From Henckelia pumila (taxonomy: Eukaryota > Streptophyta > Magnoliopsida > Lamiales > Gesneriaceae): DNA of 64,000 nt. Location of the stretch: positions 992,001 to 1,056,000 of the forward strand of contig NW_027331833.1 of NCBI RefSeq assembly GCF_033568475.1, written 5' to 3'. The notes under the pieces are model-generated. The model had not been told where the DNA came from and did not search any database. It saw only the letters and a program-made list of their open reading frames with translations. Position numbers and translations under genes: made by a program. Positions 11,756 through 22,440 of the stretch are shown piece after piece. Position 1 is the stretch's first letter. Each line of letters begins with the position of its first letter.

Positions 11756-12045
11756 AAGTTTCTGATGTTGCGCTGCTGATTTAGTTGGCTAGATCGGCCA
11801 TAAAAGAGAGACACCAGATCTTAACGGGTAATACTATCTCTGTTATGGACAGTTCCGATGGTAGGGAAAATATAAGACTTATGTGGAAGGGATATGAGAC
11901 AACACCAGCAGTAAGACACATCCCTCCATGTACTCATGGGCTTAACAACCTGACTCTTCTGTGCTGCCACAAGTATAATAAAATAAAGTTGTGCCTCGAC
12001 TAACAGATATAACTTTTGTCCTAGTGGTAAGCGAATAATCCTAAC

Positions 12046-13363
12046 TTTAGTGACTCATTCAGAATCACTAACTAAACAAAGCTAGTGGTGTCAATTCATG
12101 TGGGTCGGGTGGGTTCGATCGGGTAGACGAAAATAGTATTAAATAATTTCTCAACCTGAACCCAACTCAACCCGAAAATTTCAACTTGAACACGAACCCG
12201 GCTAACCCGTCAACCCGAACCAACCCGAACCAACCTTAACTTTAAACACATAATAAAAAAATCTAATCTTATATATAATTTAAATTTGAAAATCTAGTTG
12301 GAATTTTAAATTATACTTACTAAAAAAAATAAAAAATTATTTTAAAACATCAAAATTATACAAAATAAACATTAAATGACGAAAATCTATTATATCAATA
12401 TGCAATAATTTTTTTTTCAAATATACAACATATGAAAATTTAGCAAATCTTTCTTAATTTTAAATAAAAATAATAATAAAATAAAGTTTCGGGTTAGCTT
12501 TCGGGTCAACCCGATTTGACCCAAACCTAAAAACTTACAACCCTAACCCGATATTTTTTGGGTCAAATCGTGTCGGGTTGGCGGGTTGGGTTAGATTTTG
12601 ACACCCCTAAACAAATCTTAAGCATGCAATAAATATCTTAAAGCAGTAATCAGTAAAAATCAACAGAAACTAAAGTGATACAAAAATCCTCTAATAGAAA
12701 TCTGGTATGGTACAAATCAACCCTGCTGCAGCTCAACGACTGCTACCTCCTGGTCGCTTCCAAACTAAGCCCTGACCCATATAATGGGATGTCAAGAACC
12801 AAAAACTGAGGACGTGAGCTAACAATGCTTGGTACAAAAGTATGAGTATACACATGCCATGAATGCTAATGCAAATGAAGGGGTTACCGGAAACATATCA
12901 CGGTAGAAACTCTTACTCAAACAATATGCGCTATGGTGTGTAGCACACTGGACCTTCGCATCAGGAGGTACTCCCATATCATAAGAATAAGTGGAAAAAA
13001 GTAACCAGACCTGAATCCACGGAATCCATCCACAAATTACTCGGGGTTGAGCAACCCCTCTACTAGTAATATCACAGTATAGGCTAGCAACACTAGTTTT
13101 CTAGTCCGAGACTATAAGCAGATAATCATCATATCACTTATTGTCTACTAAAAACCTTAACTAGACTAATGGCTACTCACATAAGCTAAACAGAAACTAG
13201 TAATATACTTGCATCCGTTGTTATCCCTTTGATACAATGGCCTCAAAACCTAACACAACTTTACTACGATCTCGGTAGTGCCTTGCAATCGTCTGGCCTT
13301 TGAACTGACGCCTAAAATTGCCCAAAAGCCAACTAGAAACGAAAGAGAAAGTTGAGAAATTGT
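12046..13363 (-). repeat. Gypsy-type LTR of family X, copy 1 (minus orientation)
   Basis: A non-coding stretch. Its left end resembles the complement of an LTR terminus ('tttagtgactc', compare the 'gtagtgaccc' ends of other LTRs here). Its right half (about 12946-13361) is collinear with 25483-26545. It is split by a MITE at 12083-12609. It breaks off at 13363, where a new LTR-like start (TGTAGTGACCC) begins, whereas copy 2 continues for about 470 bp more. Confidence 0.65.
12083..12609. mobile_element. hAT-type MITE
   Basis: A 527-bp AT-rich element without coding capacity. Terminal inverted repeats are TAGTGGTGTCAA and TTGACACCCCTA (11 of 12 paired), with GGGT/ACCC-rich subterminal regions. 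The flanking 8-mers AACAAAGC (12075-12082) and AACAAATC (12610-12617) match at 7 of 8 positions, the size expected for a hAT target duplication. Confidence 0.78.
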
Positions 13364-13889
13364 AGTGACCCAACCCAGATCACCTACTAATCAGATTTCT
13401 AAGCATGCAATTAAATTAAGAAAACCAAAATAAGAAATTAGCAATTGGATTTCCTATCACCAGATTTGGTGATAGATGTCAATATTCGACCCAGATTATT
13501 AGTAACAGAAATTTTTACTAATTGACTTTTGAGTCAACAGAATAAATATGGATATTTCCAAGAAGAGAACCTGGAGGGTTCAGGAAATCAGGAATTGTGG
13601 ACAATGATGTTGTCACATGTGTTATGACAAAGTGTTAGTCATTAGTATGAGTATTCTTTTGGTGTACAAAGACTTGAGTACTCGGTTCTGGTGGAAATAT
13701 ATGAAGCTCTTTGTATGTCAGTATGTTTTTTGATATTGGGTGTGTCAACAGATTTAGACTAAACATCGAAAACTTGGAAATTTGTATCATAGTTATCGAT
13801 TCCTGAGTGAAAATGAGAATTATCACGATGAACTTTGTGACCCATTTTTCGGTATTCTTGAGGAATTACGATACTATTAGGATTGTGAT

Positions 13890-14846
13890 GTATCGACTCA
13901 CCAAGACATCACATTCGTTCCATGTAATCGAGACTTCATTTTTGACAGTAGACATTCAAAAATTGTGAGTTTTCACGGCATATCAGTAAGCATTGTCAAG
14001 GAATGAGATTTCAGATTTGTTTCCAGATTTTGGGGGAGTTTCAAGTATGACTCAAGGAATATTCTCAATGCGAGTACAGCCTATCATTCGGAGAATGATG
14101 ACCAGTAAGAACATAATATCTATATTTTGAGAATATATTATGAGCTTGCACTATGGATTTTTGCCAGCATGGAAAAATCAGGTTTCAGTGATTAGTTTGT
14201 TTATAACAATAGTTACCACAAAAATAATGGTATGGCACCGTTTGAAACATTTTACGGACGACGATGTCGTACTCCACTGTTCTAGTAAGAAGTGGGGGAG
14301 CAAAAAATAGAAAGACCAGAGTTAGTCCAGTAGGCTGTTGATATCGTTGGACAGATCAAGAAATGAATTAATATTACGCAGGATCGTCAAGCTAGCTATG
14401 TGAAGTTTAAGCGCAGACCTTTGAAATTTGAGGTTGGCGAGAAAGTATTTTTGAAAGTTTCACCTTTTCGCAGGATTTTGAGATTTGATCTCAAGGGTAA
14501 GCTATCTCCTGGATTCATTGGTCCGTTTGAATTCTGAAAATTGTAGGAGATTTGGCTTACAAATTGACATTACCACCATATTTACCTAACATCCGCTATG
14601 TGTTCCATGTATCACTGTTAAGATGATTGGTGGTAGATGAGTCTTACATCTTGCAATTATCCAAGGTACAGTGGATACAGATTTGACATATGTGGAGAGA
14701 TCATTGCGTATCATGGGTCATAAAGACAAGGTATTTCGTAACAAGATCATTCCTCTTGTTCTAAGTTCAGTGGCAGCGCCGAGGCACTGAAGAAGCCACT
14801 TGGGAACTTGATAGTAGTATGCGTACAAACTATCCAAAGTTTTTCT
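13890..14846 (+). pseudogene. gypsy-2 integrase core and chromodomain remnant
   Basis: Translation in shifting plus-strand frames recovers pieces of chromovirus integrase: 'RLTK', 'YNNSYH', 'GMAPFETFYGRRCRTP', 'DRQASYVKFKRRPLKFEVG' and 'KVFLKVSPFR'. A 'TWEL'-like chromodomain piece follows near 14800. Many stops and frameshifts are present. The upstream gag, protease and RT are missing. Confidence 0.8.
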
Positions 14847-14949
14847 GATTATATTGAATCTTGTAAAATTTTCAGTCTGAATAAAATATGTTTATTCAGT
14901 ATTAACCGCATTCAGTACTCAATATTTGTTTCGAGAGTGAAAATATCTT

Positions 14950-14962
14950 AAGTGGGGGAGAA
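14950..14962 (+). other. Polypurine tract of gypsy-2
   Basis: AAGTGGGGGAGAA directly precedes the LTR start TGTAGTAGC at 14963. It resembles the gypsy-1 tract. Confidence 0.85.
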
Positions 14963-15286
14963 TGTAGTAGCTCGGTTCCACTTTACAAGATTAATTTGCT
15001 AATCATGTTCAGATTTAATGAATCATGATTAAAGGATTTTAATATGATCTAACGGGCCTAAGATTTGGGTCCAAAATACCCAAAAAAAATGGTTAATGGG
15101 CTTAATTGGGCTCAAAAATTCGGAGGATCGAAATGGGTTCAGAGGGTCCGAACAATATCGGAGCCAGCGAAGAAGTTCGGAAGCTACGGGGATGATGAAG
15201 CGTCTAAACCAGGATCCGAGCCTCCAATCGTAGTTCCATGCACGTGGAAATAAGACTTGAACACGTAGCTGCATGCATGAGATCGG
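14963..15286 (+). repeat. gypsy-2 3' LTR, first part
   Basis: Starts TGTAGTAGCTCGG after the polypurine tract and is interrupted at 15286 by copia-1. The last five bases, ATCGG, are the target site duplicated on the other side of copia-1. Confidence 0.82.
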
Positions 15287-17148
15287 TGTAAGAGTGGGTG
15301 CCCAGTGAGCCAACTGTGTGGCTATGGGCTTTGTTGACTCTTTGTATAAACAATCTTTTGTTTAATAATATTTACACTTTTATGGCAATGACTTTATATT
15401 ACTTCATATTGTTATATTGTGATATACTATTGTTGTTTTGATAAAGACCTTGAATATACTATAGTGTATGTAAGATGTGGTAGAACATGGAGATGTCTAT
15501 CATGAAATACATCTTATAGTCACTGTATATTCTAAAACCGTTCCTAGTCGATTGAGCCGTCCGATAATAAGGATAAGGATCGCTCGAGTTTGAGACTAGC
15601 ATTTGCGATGCGGAGTACCACGTTTCATTGGTAGGGAACATAGAGATGTTCGAAGCATGCAAATGGATATTCATAGGATGAATAGTCGAACTACCCTATC
15701 CGGACTTTCCAAGTGGTTATCACTTATCGAGTGGATAAAGTCCGCGGTTTTGGTTGTACACCATTAGTCCTTATGACTTGAAACATCATGGAGACTCTAT
15801 ATGCTAGTACTGTGCTTTGACTCGTTTACCGACTCTGAGGGGGTCATCAGGTGTCGAGATTGGGTACAGTTACGACACATATAGGAGTCAATGCATTGTT
15901 GTCAAGGATTCACCACATACTTGCGAGTGTGGATATCCTATGCGATCTGAGGAGATATTAGTGTGACAAATCTCTGGCCAGAGTACTTGATGTGATTTAA
16001 GAAATGGTTTCTTAGTAGCACATGCGATGTCACTAATTTGATCTTCAAGATGCATTGCATAGTTATCGAATCTTGAGCGACTCTCGATATACCAATGGTT
16101 GTTGATTCGATCGGGATATATGGATGAAGGGACCATACTGTACGCTAACCAAAATCTACTGGTTCTTGTAGGCACTATCAGTGATACCTAGGGAATCATG
16201 GGGCGATGTTGCTAGGCGCTTTACCATGATTCGTTGGGCAAGTCGGAAAGTGTTGTTCCGAGTCACAAGGAGTTGTGAGCCCACGGCTAGCTGTATCCCT
16301 GAACCATTGAGGGTCACACAGTGTAATGGAGTTTTAATCCCCGTTGAGATAGTTAAATTTAAAGAGTTAAATTTAATGAACTAAGGAGTTGGACTTCTTA
16401 AATAAGAGTAAGGGAGTAGGATTTCCTAAAATGACATAGGGATGGACATTTTTGGAAACCACTGAATTCGGATTCAGGAAAATTTATTTTGACTTTAAAA
16501 TGTGCAGAAATGGTTTCTGTGCACATTGGTGAAATCAGTTCATCAATCGGAGTCACGATGAATTTTATATTAATTTCTGAACGAGCGGGCTTTGCTTGTC
16601 GGGCCCCAGCTTATGACTAATGGGCCCTAAGGTGTTAGTGGCCTGCATTATAAATAAGTTATTTCAGTACAGAAATTACACACAATAGGTCATAATTTTT
16701 GAGAGCAAAAATCGAAAACCCTAGTTCCTCTCAAATAATATTTCGGCCGCCCCCTTGCTCTGTCACAGAGAAATTCCGGTCTGTGATTTTGAATCGCAGT
16801 AAGGAATAACGAATCAGATTCGTTTATTCTCTTCGCAGAAAACTTCTGATAGATTTTCTAGTGCAATCTATCAGAGGGATTAAACCTCTGTTCGTGGACC
16901 TGATTGAAGGCGTTCATCGGTTCCAGGGAGAGACAACAAGAGCAGAATTGTTCTGTTGGTGTCCATTAATCTCGTTGCGAGATTTGAGGTAAAATTTATT
17001 TAATTGTTATTTAAATTTTACACACACACGTAATTTAATCGTTAAACGGTTGATACCCACACTATGGAATTATTCCATAACAAAATTTTTAAACTTCCGC
17101 TGCACCGGGTATCAATCGTGATTGATCTGACCGCCAGTTTTTCCAACA
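15287..17148 (+). repeat. 5' LTR of copia-1
   Basis: Starts TGTAAGAGTGGGTGCCC and ends CCAACA, 1862 bp. It is nearly identical to 22441-24302; differences seen at about 16145-16148 (CCAT against CAGT) and two near 17060-17080. Small frames inside it are repeated unchanged in the other LTR and show no sign of coding. Confidence 0.96.
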
Positions 17149-17149
17149 G

Positions 17150-17165
17150 TGGTATCAGAGCCAGG
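17150..17165 (+). other. Primer binding site of copia-1
   Basis: TGGTATCAGAGCCAGG starts two bases after the 5' LTR and matches the initiator Met tRNA 3' end exactly over the first 13 bases and beyond. Confidence 0.93.
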
Positions 17166-17278
17166 TTGCTCAGATCAAACGATTAAATTAATCAATTGTA
17201 CAAAATTTTTGAGTCTCGGTTTTTGAAACAAAATAAATATTTTTAAATAAAAAAAAAAAAAAATTTTCGGGGCAAAAC

Positions 17279-17528
17279 CCGGGCAGCGATTGGATCGCTG
17301 CCCGGTGGGGCAGCAATTGTTGCTGCCCCGGGCGGCGCACGGCGCCGCCCAAAGGGGGCGCACGGCGCCGCCCAAGGCGGCGACCGTCGCCGCCCAGGGC
17401 AGCGCTGTGCGCTGCCCAGCGCAGCGCTGGGCGCTGCGCAGGGCAGCGCCGTGCGCTGCCCTAAGGGGGCAGCCGGGCTGCCCCCGGCCCGCGCCCCGGG
17501 TGCGGGCCGGCCCGGGAGTGTCCCGGGC
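17279..17528 (+). repeat. GC-rich tandem array of hairpins with 3-nt loops in the copia-1 leader
   Basis: About eleven consecutive inverted repeats in 250 bp of almost pure G+C, in an AT-rich element. Stems and loops: 17279-17305 (12 bp, TGG), 17307-17329 (10 bp, TTG), 17330-17350 (9 bp, ACG), 17354-17373 (bulged, ACG), 17376-17394 (8 bp, CCG), 17397-17417 (9 bp, TGT), 17419-17439 (9 bp, TGG), 17441-17461 (9 bp, CGT), 17465-17485 (9 bp, CGG), 17486-17508 (7 bp, 9-nt loop) and 17510-17528 (8 bp, GTG). Nine have perfect stems with exactly three loop bases. The units vary in sequence while pairing is kept. The function is unknown. Confidence 0.95.
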
Positions 17529-17755
17529 GGCCCGCGGGAAAAATTATATTTTTATTTAAAAATTAATTTTAATATTTAAAATTTTATTTTTGGTCCGATC
17601 AAAAATTGTTTTTGATTGGTTCACGAGATTTCGGATCGAATTGTTCGAGTCCGTAAATTTTAAAATTGATTTTGGATAAATTTGAATTTTTGGAAAATTT
17701 TAATATTTTATCCGTAAATTGAATTTTGAAATCAATTATTTTGGTACAATTGAAG

Positions 17756-17903
17756 ATAAGATATGATCTTATGATATATTAAGTAAAATATGATTTTATT
17801 TGTAAAATTGGATTTTATAGATAAAATATGATTTTATTTGATATAGAGATAAAATATGATTTTATATGTGAAATGAGATTTTATATATAAAATATGATTT
17901 TAT
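17756..17903 (+). repeat. AT-rich tandem array of hairpins with 3-nt loops in the copia-1 leader
   Basis: Six short inverted repeats, each with a 3-nt centre: 17756-17772 (ATAAGAT, loop ATG), 17784-17798 (6 bp, ATG), 17803-17817 (6 bp, TGG), 17821-17837 (7 bp, ATG), 17849-17865 (7 bp, ATG) and 17887-17903 (7 bp, ATG). A weak 4-bp unit lies at 17871-17881. The first unit has G-C changes on both arms that keep the pairing. The layout mirrors the GC-rich array upstream. Confidence 0.85.
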
Positions 17904-18590
17904 CTTGTTTAAATTTGAATTGCCACAGCATGTTATCCAATAAATTAATTTTGAATTAAATGTTATTGGATAAGGATGATCGATTGCCATGACCAATTTT
18001 GTAGGTGTATGTTAGGAATTTACATTTTGTCTTTATTATTGTTGGTTTTATTAATGGGCCTGGTTTATGGCCCGATATGAATGTCATATGTAATAAAAGT
18101 GGGCTTGGTTTATAGCCCGTTCCCACCCCTAAAAATGTATCCCCTACTTGTCATTGTTATTTATTGTAAATACATTAGATTTAGTGGGAGATCAAGATTT
18201 GAAGATGGTGGGCCCAGCAGACAATGAAGACTGAAGAAATGTAAATTGGAAGCATATGTAATAGGATTGCATTTGCATACTGCATATTACCTAGGATTGG
18301 ACTAAGACCCGTGATTGGCAACCACGGGTCAATTAGAAATGGAATCGATCATCCTATATAATATGTGATATTATGATTGTATGCATGTTTAGACATAAAT
18401 TGCGTGAATCCGGCAATGCATGCAATAAATTAAATATGATGAGACAAATATTTTTATAAATAAAATCCCTCATTTTAAATATGATTTAAAATTTATATCA
18501 AGATAAATAAAGGAAATTTAAATATTGTTTAAATGTTCCTACCTTCCATCAACGGTCAATGTATGTGATGCTACCCGCGGATACGGTCCG

Positions 18591-18870
18591 GCTCATATTA
18601 TTGGGGGGGCCCGTCCGTCGGAAAGCTGTACATTGGATCGACAAATGTTGTAAGTTGGGTGGAACTCCCATGGGATCGGCTCATATTATTGGGGGATCCA
18701 CATGGCGACCGTCCATCACAACTTAATATTGATGGGTCATCTTGACATGTCACTTTAAACGGCGTCATATTATTGGGCCCTTATTGGACATGAGGTAAAT
18801 ACATGGGGGTTGCTTTGGAAGCAATTGGGCTCTACCTTTTGAGAATTATGGTTGGCTGATATTATTCGGG
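18591..18870 (+). repeat. Four spaced copies of a CATATTATTGGG motif
   Basis: GGCTCATATTATTGGG or close variants occur at about 18590-18606, 18679-18695, 18761-18776 and 18854-18870, spaced 82-93 bp. The sequence between is not obviously repeated. They lie in the copia-1 leader just before the gag remnant. Their role is unknown. Confidence 0.8.
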
Positions 18871-19231
18871 ACCATAAGTTTGTCAATTGGACTCCATGTT
18901 CTCACTAAGGAAAAAGTTTCCCGTTTTCACTAGAGGGTGGTGAAATCGCTAAAATAGTGGGAGTGAGATTCATAAAATAAAATTCGCCAATTTTATGTCT
19001 TAGTAAATTATTTAAACAATCATCGATAATTGTCTGTTTTATCTCAGTAATCCACATGTTTCTGTTCTCCAACAAAACAAACTTATTGACGCAAACAATA
19101 CAGAATGATTCCATAAGTTAAGATTGTCCTAAGTTCGGAAAAAGATTTTCTAAGTGTTAGAAAAGGCTTCTCCGAAAACAGCCCCGGCTGATGTAACTAG
19201 AGAAATGGTTGGACCATGATCTCAAGGCAAA

Positions 19232-22200
19232 ATGTTACATACAAAATTGGACAAGTCTAAACAAGTTTGCCATCACTGCAAGAAACCCGGTTATTGGAAA
19301 CGTAACTGCAAGGAATACCTCGAGCAGTTGCGAACTGCAAAGGGTATGTTATACATTGAAATAAATATTTTTAATACTACTTCTTGGGTATTGGATACCA
19401 GATGTAGATCTCATATTTGCAATGAGTTGCAAATGATGATAAGAAGTAATAGGCTAAGGATGGGTGAGACCCAATCAAGGCTCGGGAATGGTTCCAGAGT
19501 TAAATCCATAGCTATGGGAAATATTTATTTTTTGCAGAACGGTTTTAAGTTACTTTTGATAGATGTTTTATTTGTTCCAGATTTAATTAAAACATTATTT
19601 CTGTTTCTATGCTAGATAGAGATGGTTATTCTTGCAATTTTGTGAATGAGATTTGCAATATTTACAAGAATGAATGTTTAATTGGAAATGGACAACTTGA
19701 AAACGATCTATACAATTTAAAACTAAAAGACGTTCCAGTGAATTGTATTGACAAACCGGCGTCAACAAACAAAAGGAAAATCGATAGTCAAAACCCGGCA
19801 AACCTATGGCACGCTAGACTAGGTCATATTTCCTCAAGGAGGATGAACAAGCTAGTGGGAGAGGGCATGTTTGATATGTCTGATATTAACTCTCTACCTA
19901 CTTGTGAATCCTGCCTAAAAGGGAAAATGACTAAATCTCCTTTTAAGGGGAAGCCTGAGCGTAGTCAAAATCTGTTGGATTTGATCCATACAGATGTTTG
20001 TGGTCCATTTAGAGTAGGGACTCAACATGGCCACACCTACTTCATTACCTTTACTGATGATTATTCTAGGTATGGGTATTTATATTTAATGAAATATAAG
20101 TCTGAAGCATTTGAAAAGTTCAAAGAATTCAAGGCTGAAGTAGAAAACAAGCTAGGTAAAAGTATTAAAGCACTTCGATCGGATCGAGGTGGAGAATACT
20201 TGAGTACCGAGTTTTTTGGACTATCTAAAAGAGAATGGGATTCTCTCTCAGTGGACTCCTCCTATGACACCACAGCTTAATGGTGTATCGGAGCGTCGTA
20301 ATCGAACTTTGTTGGACATGGTTCGATCCATGATGAGCTTCACTGAGCTTCCACCTTCGTTTTGGGGCTATGCGCTTGAAACGGCGGTATTGTTGTTGAA
20401 TAACGTCCACACTAAAGCAGTGGACAAAACACCATACGAGTTATGGAATGGCAAAGCTCCTAAGTATTCGTACTTGAGGATTTGGGGATGTCCTGCTTAC
20501 GTGAAGCGGACAGTGGGAGATAAGTTGGATAGTCGATCCAGCTTGTGTTATTTTGTGGGGTATCCGAAGAATTCAATCGGATATTATTTCTATTATCCTG
20601 CTGAAACAAAGGTGTTTGTTTCACGGAATGCCACCTTCTTGGAGAAGGAGTTCTTATTGGATAAGAAAGGCGAGATGATGGAACTCGAAGAAGTTCGAGA
20701 AGAACCCGAAATACAAAATAACGATCCCACACCTCAGGAACCATTGCTGGACACGCCTGCACCTAGAAGATCCGAGAGGACTTCTAGACCTCCAGTTCGA
20801 TATGGTCTTCTTCTTGAAGAGGGTCAAGATGAACACGACATTGGATGTGATCCAAGAAGCTTCAAGGAAGCAATTTCTGATGCGGATTCGAATTTATGGC
20901 TTGAAGCTATGCAGTCTGAATTGGATTCGATGCATACTAACCAAGTCTGGTCTTTAGTGGATCCTCCCGATGGAATTGTTCCAATAGGGTGTAAATGGAT
21001 CTACAAAAGAAAGCTTGGACCTGATGGTAAGGTATTGACCTACAAGGCGCGATTGGTGGCGAAAGGTTATACTCAAAGGCAAGGAGTTGACTATGATGAA
21101 ACCTTTTCACCAGTTGCTATGTTCAAGTCCATAAGAATCCTTATTGCCATAGCTGCATGGTATGACTATGAGATATGGCAAATGGATGTGAAGACTGCTT
21201 TTCTTAATGGAGACATTAAGGAAGAAATCTATATGAAGCAGCCTGAGGGGTTCACATCCATGGGAAGCGAGCATAAGGTATGCAAGCTTCAGAGATCAAT
21301 TTATGGTCTAAAACAAGCATCAAGAAGTTGGAACCAGAAATTTGATGAAACAATTAAAGATTTTGGTTTCATCAAGAACCCGGAGGAACCTTGCGTGTAC
21401 AAGAAAGTAGTTAAGGATGCGGTGACATTCTTAGTACTTTATGTTGATGACATCCTACTCATTGGGAATGATGTAGGGATGTTGCAGTCAACGAAGATAT
21501 GGTTATCAGGTAGATTTTCGATGAAGGATTTGGGTGAGGCATCCTACATTCTAGGGATTCAGATCTATAGAGATAGATCTAAGAGAATGATAGGACTCAC
21601 TCAATCAACCTACATCGATACCATATTGAAATGGTTTTCAATGGATGGGTCCAAGAGAGGACATCTACCCATGTGTCATGGAGTTTCTCTATCCAAGTCT
21701 ATGTGTCCCAAGACTGATGCAGAAATAGAGAATATGACACATGTACCATATGCGTCAGCTATAGGTAGTATCATGTATGGGATGATATCTACCAGACCGG
21801 ATGTAGCATTTGCTCTGAGTGTCACGAGCAGATATCAGTCTAATCCTGGTCAGATGCATTGGAAAGCCGTGAAGGACATTCTTAAGTACTTGCGAAGGAC
21901 TAAGAATATGTTCATGGTTTATGGAGGACGAGAACTCAAACTGGAAGGCTATACCGACTCTAGCTTCCAAAGTGATGTGGATGACTCGAAGTCAACCTCT
22001 GGATTTGTGTTCATGCTCAATGGCGGTGCTGTCTCTTGGAAGATTTCCAAGCAGGACACCACAGCGGATTCCACCACTGAGGCTGAATACATTGCAGCAT
22101 CAGCTGCTGCTAAAGAGGCCGTTTGGATGAGGAATTTCGTCCAAGAGTTGGGCGTCATTCCTGAATTTGTTGGTCCAGTCCCGGTGTACTGCGACAACAC

Positions 22201-22426
22201 GGGTGCCGTTGCTCAAGCAAAGGAACCAAGGTCTCATCAAAGATCCAAACACGTACTGAGGAAATACCACATAATCCGGGAGATTGTGGAAAGAGGAGAC
22301 ATCAGTGTCGAACGAGTGGCCTCTGCAGACAATATCGCTGATCCACTTACTAAGCCTTTGCCAGGACCATTGTTTGACAAACATCGCGAAGCAATGGGTC
22401 TACGTAGTATGACTAGTTGGCTATAG
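19232..22426 (+). pseudogene. copia-1 gag end and pol (PR-IN-RT-RNaseH) with two single-base frameshifts
   Basis: 19232-19615 encodes the gag tail with a CCHC knuckle (H replaced by Y in 'CKKPGYWKRNC') and a protease whose active site reads DTRCRSH where family members have DTGCGSH. 19609-20280 encodes the integrase zinc finger and the first core Asp residues. 20216-22426 (736 aa) encodes the rest of integrase, a reverse transcriptase with intact YVDD, and RNase H, ending in a natural-looking stop. The two joints are one-base changes in homopolymers: an A run near 19590 and a T run near 20212-20217. They may be real or assembly errors. The protease missense changes argue that the copy is defective in any case. 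Confidence 0.93.
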
Positions 22427-22429
22427 GGC

Positions 22430-22440
22430 AAGTGGGAGAT
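22430..22440 (+). other. Polypurine tract of copia-1
   Basis: AAGTGGGAGAT lies immediately before the 3' LTR start TGTAAGAG, three bases after the pol stop codon. Confidence 0.88.

Larger units (their letters stand above)
11541..12045 (+). mobile_element. Cassandra-like TRIM remnant with 5S rRNA-derived segment
   Basis: A short non-coding element. About 75 bp at 11541-11617 is repeated, diverged, at about 11967-12045 (shared core CTAGTGGTAAGC), as expected for LTR 3' ends. The first copy is directly followed by a Met-tRNA primer site (TGGTATCAGAGCC, 11618-11630). Between the copies is a stretch resembling the 3' half of plant 5S rRNA (11691-11755). LTRs containing 5S sequence plus a Met primer site are the hallmark of Cassandra TRIM elements. 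The 5' LTR is truncated so that only its last part remains. A 5S-derived SINE is the alternative. Confidence 0.65.

Noticed and set aside
15459-16384. Three small open frames repeated at 22613-23538
   Set aside because: They are repeated because they lie in the two LTRs of copia-1. They carry no domain and are not expected to be coding.
17279-17528. CpG-island promoter of a host gene
   Set aside because: The tract is inside a retrotransposon leader and made of inverted repeats; no host gene follows.
17290-17559. 89-codon plus-strand open frame rich in Ala, Arg and Pro
   Set aside because: It is simply the translation of the GC-rich hairpin array; stop codons are rare in such sequence and there is no similarity to known domains.
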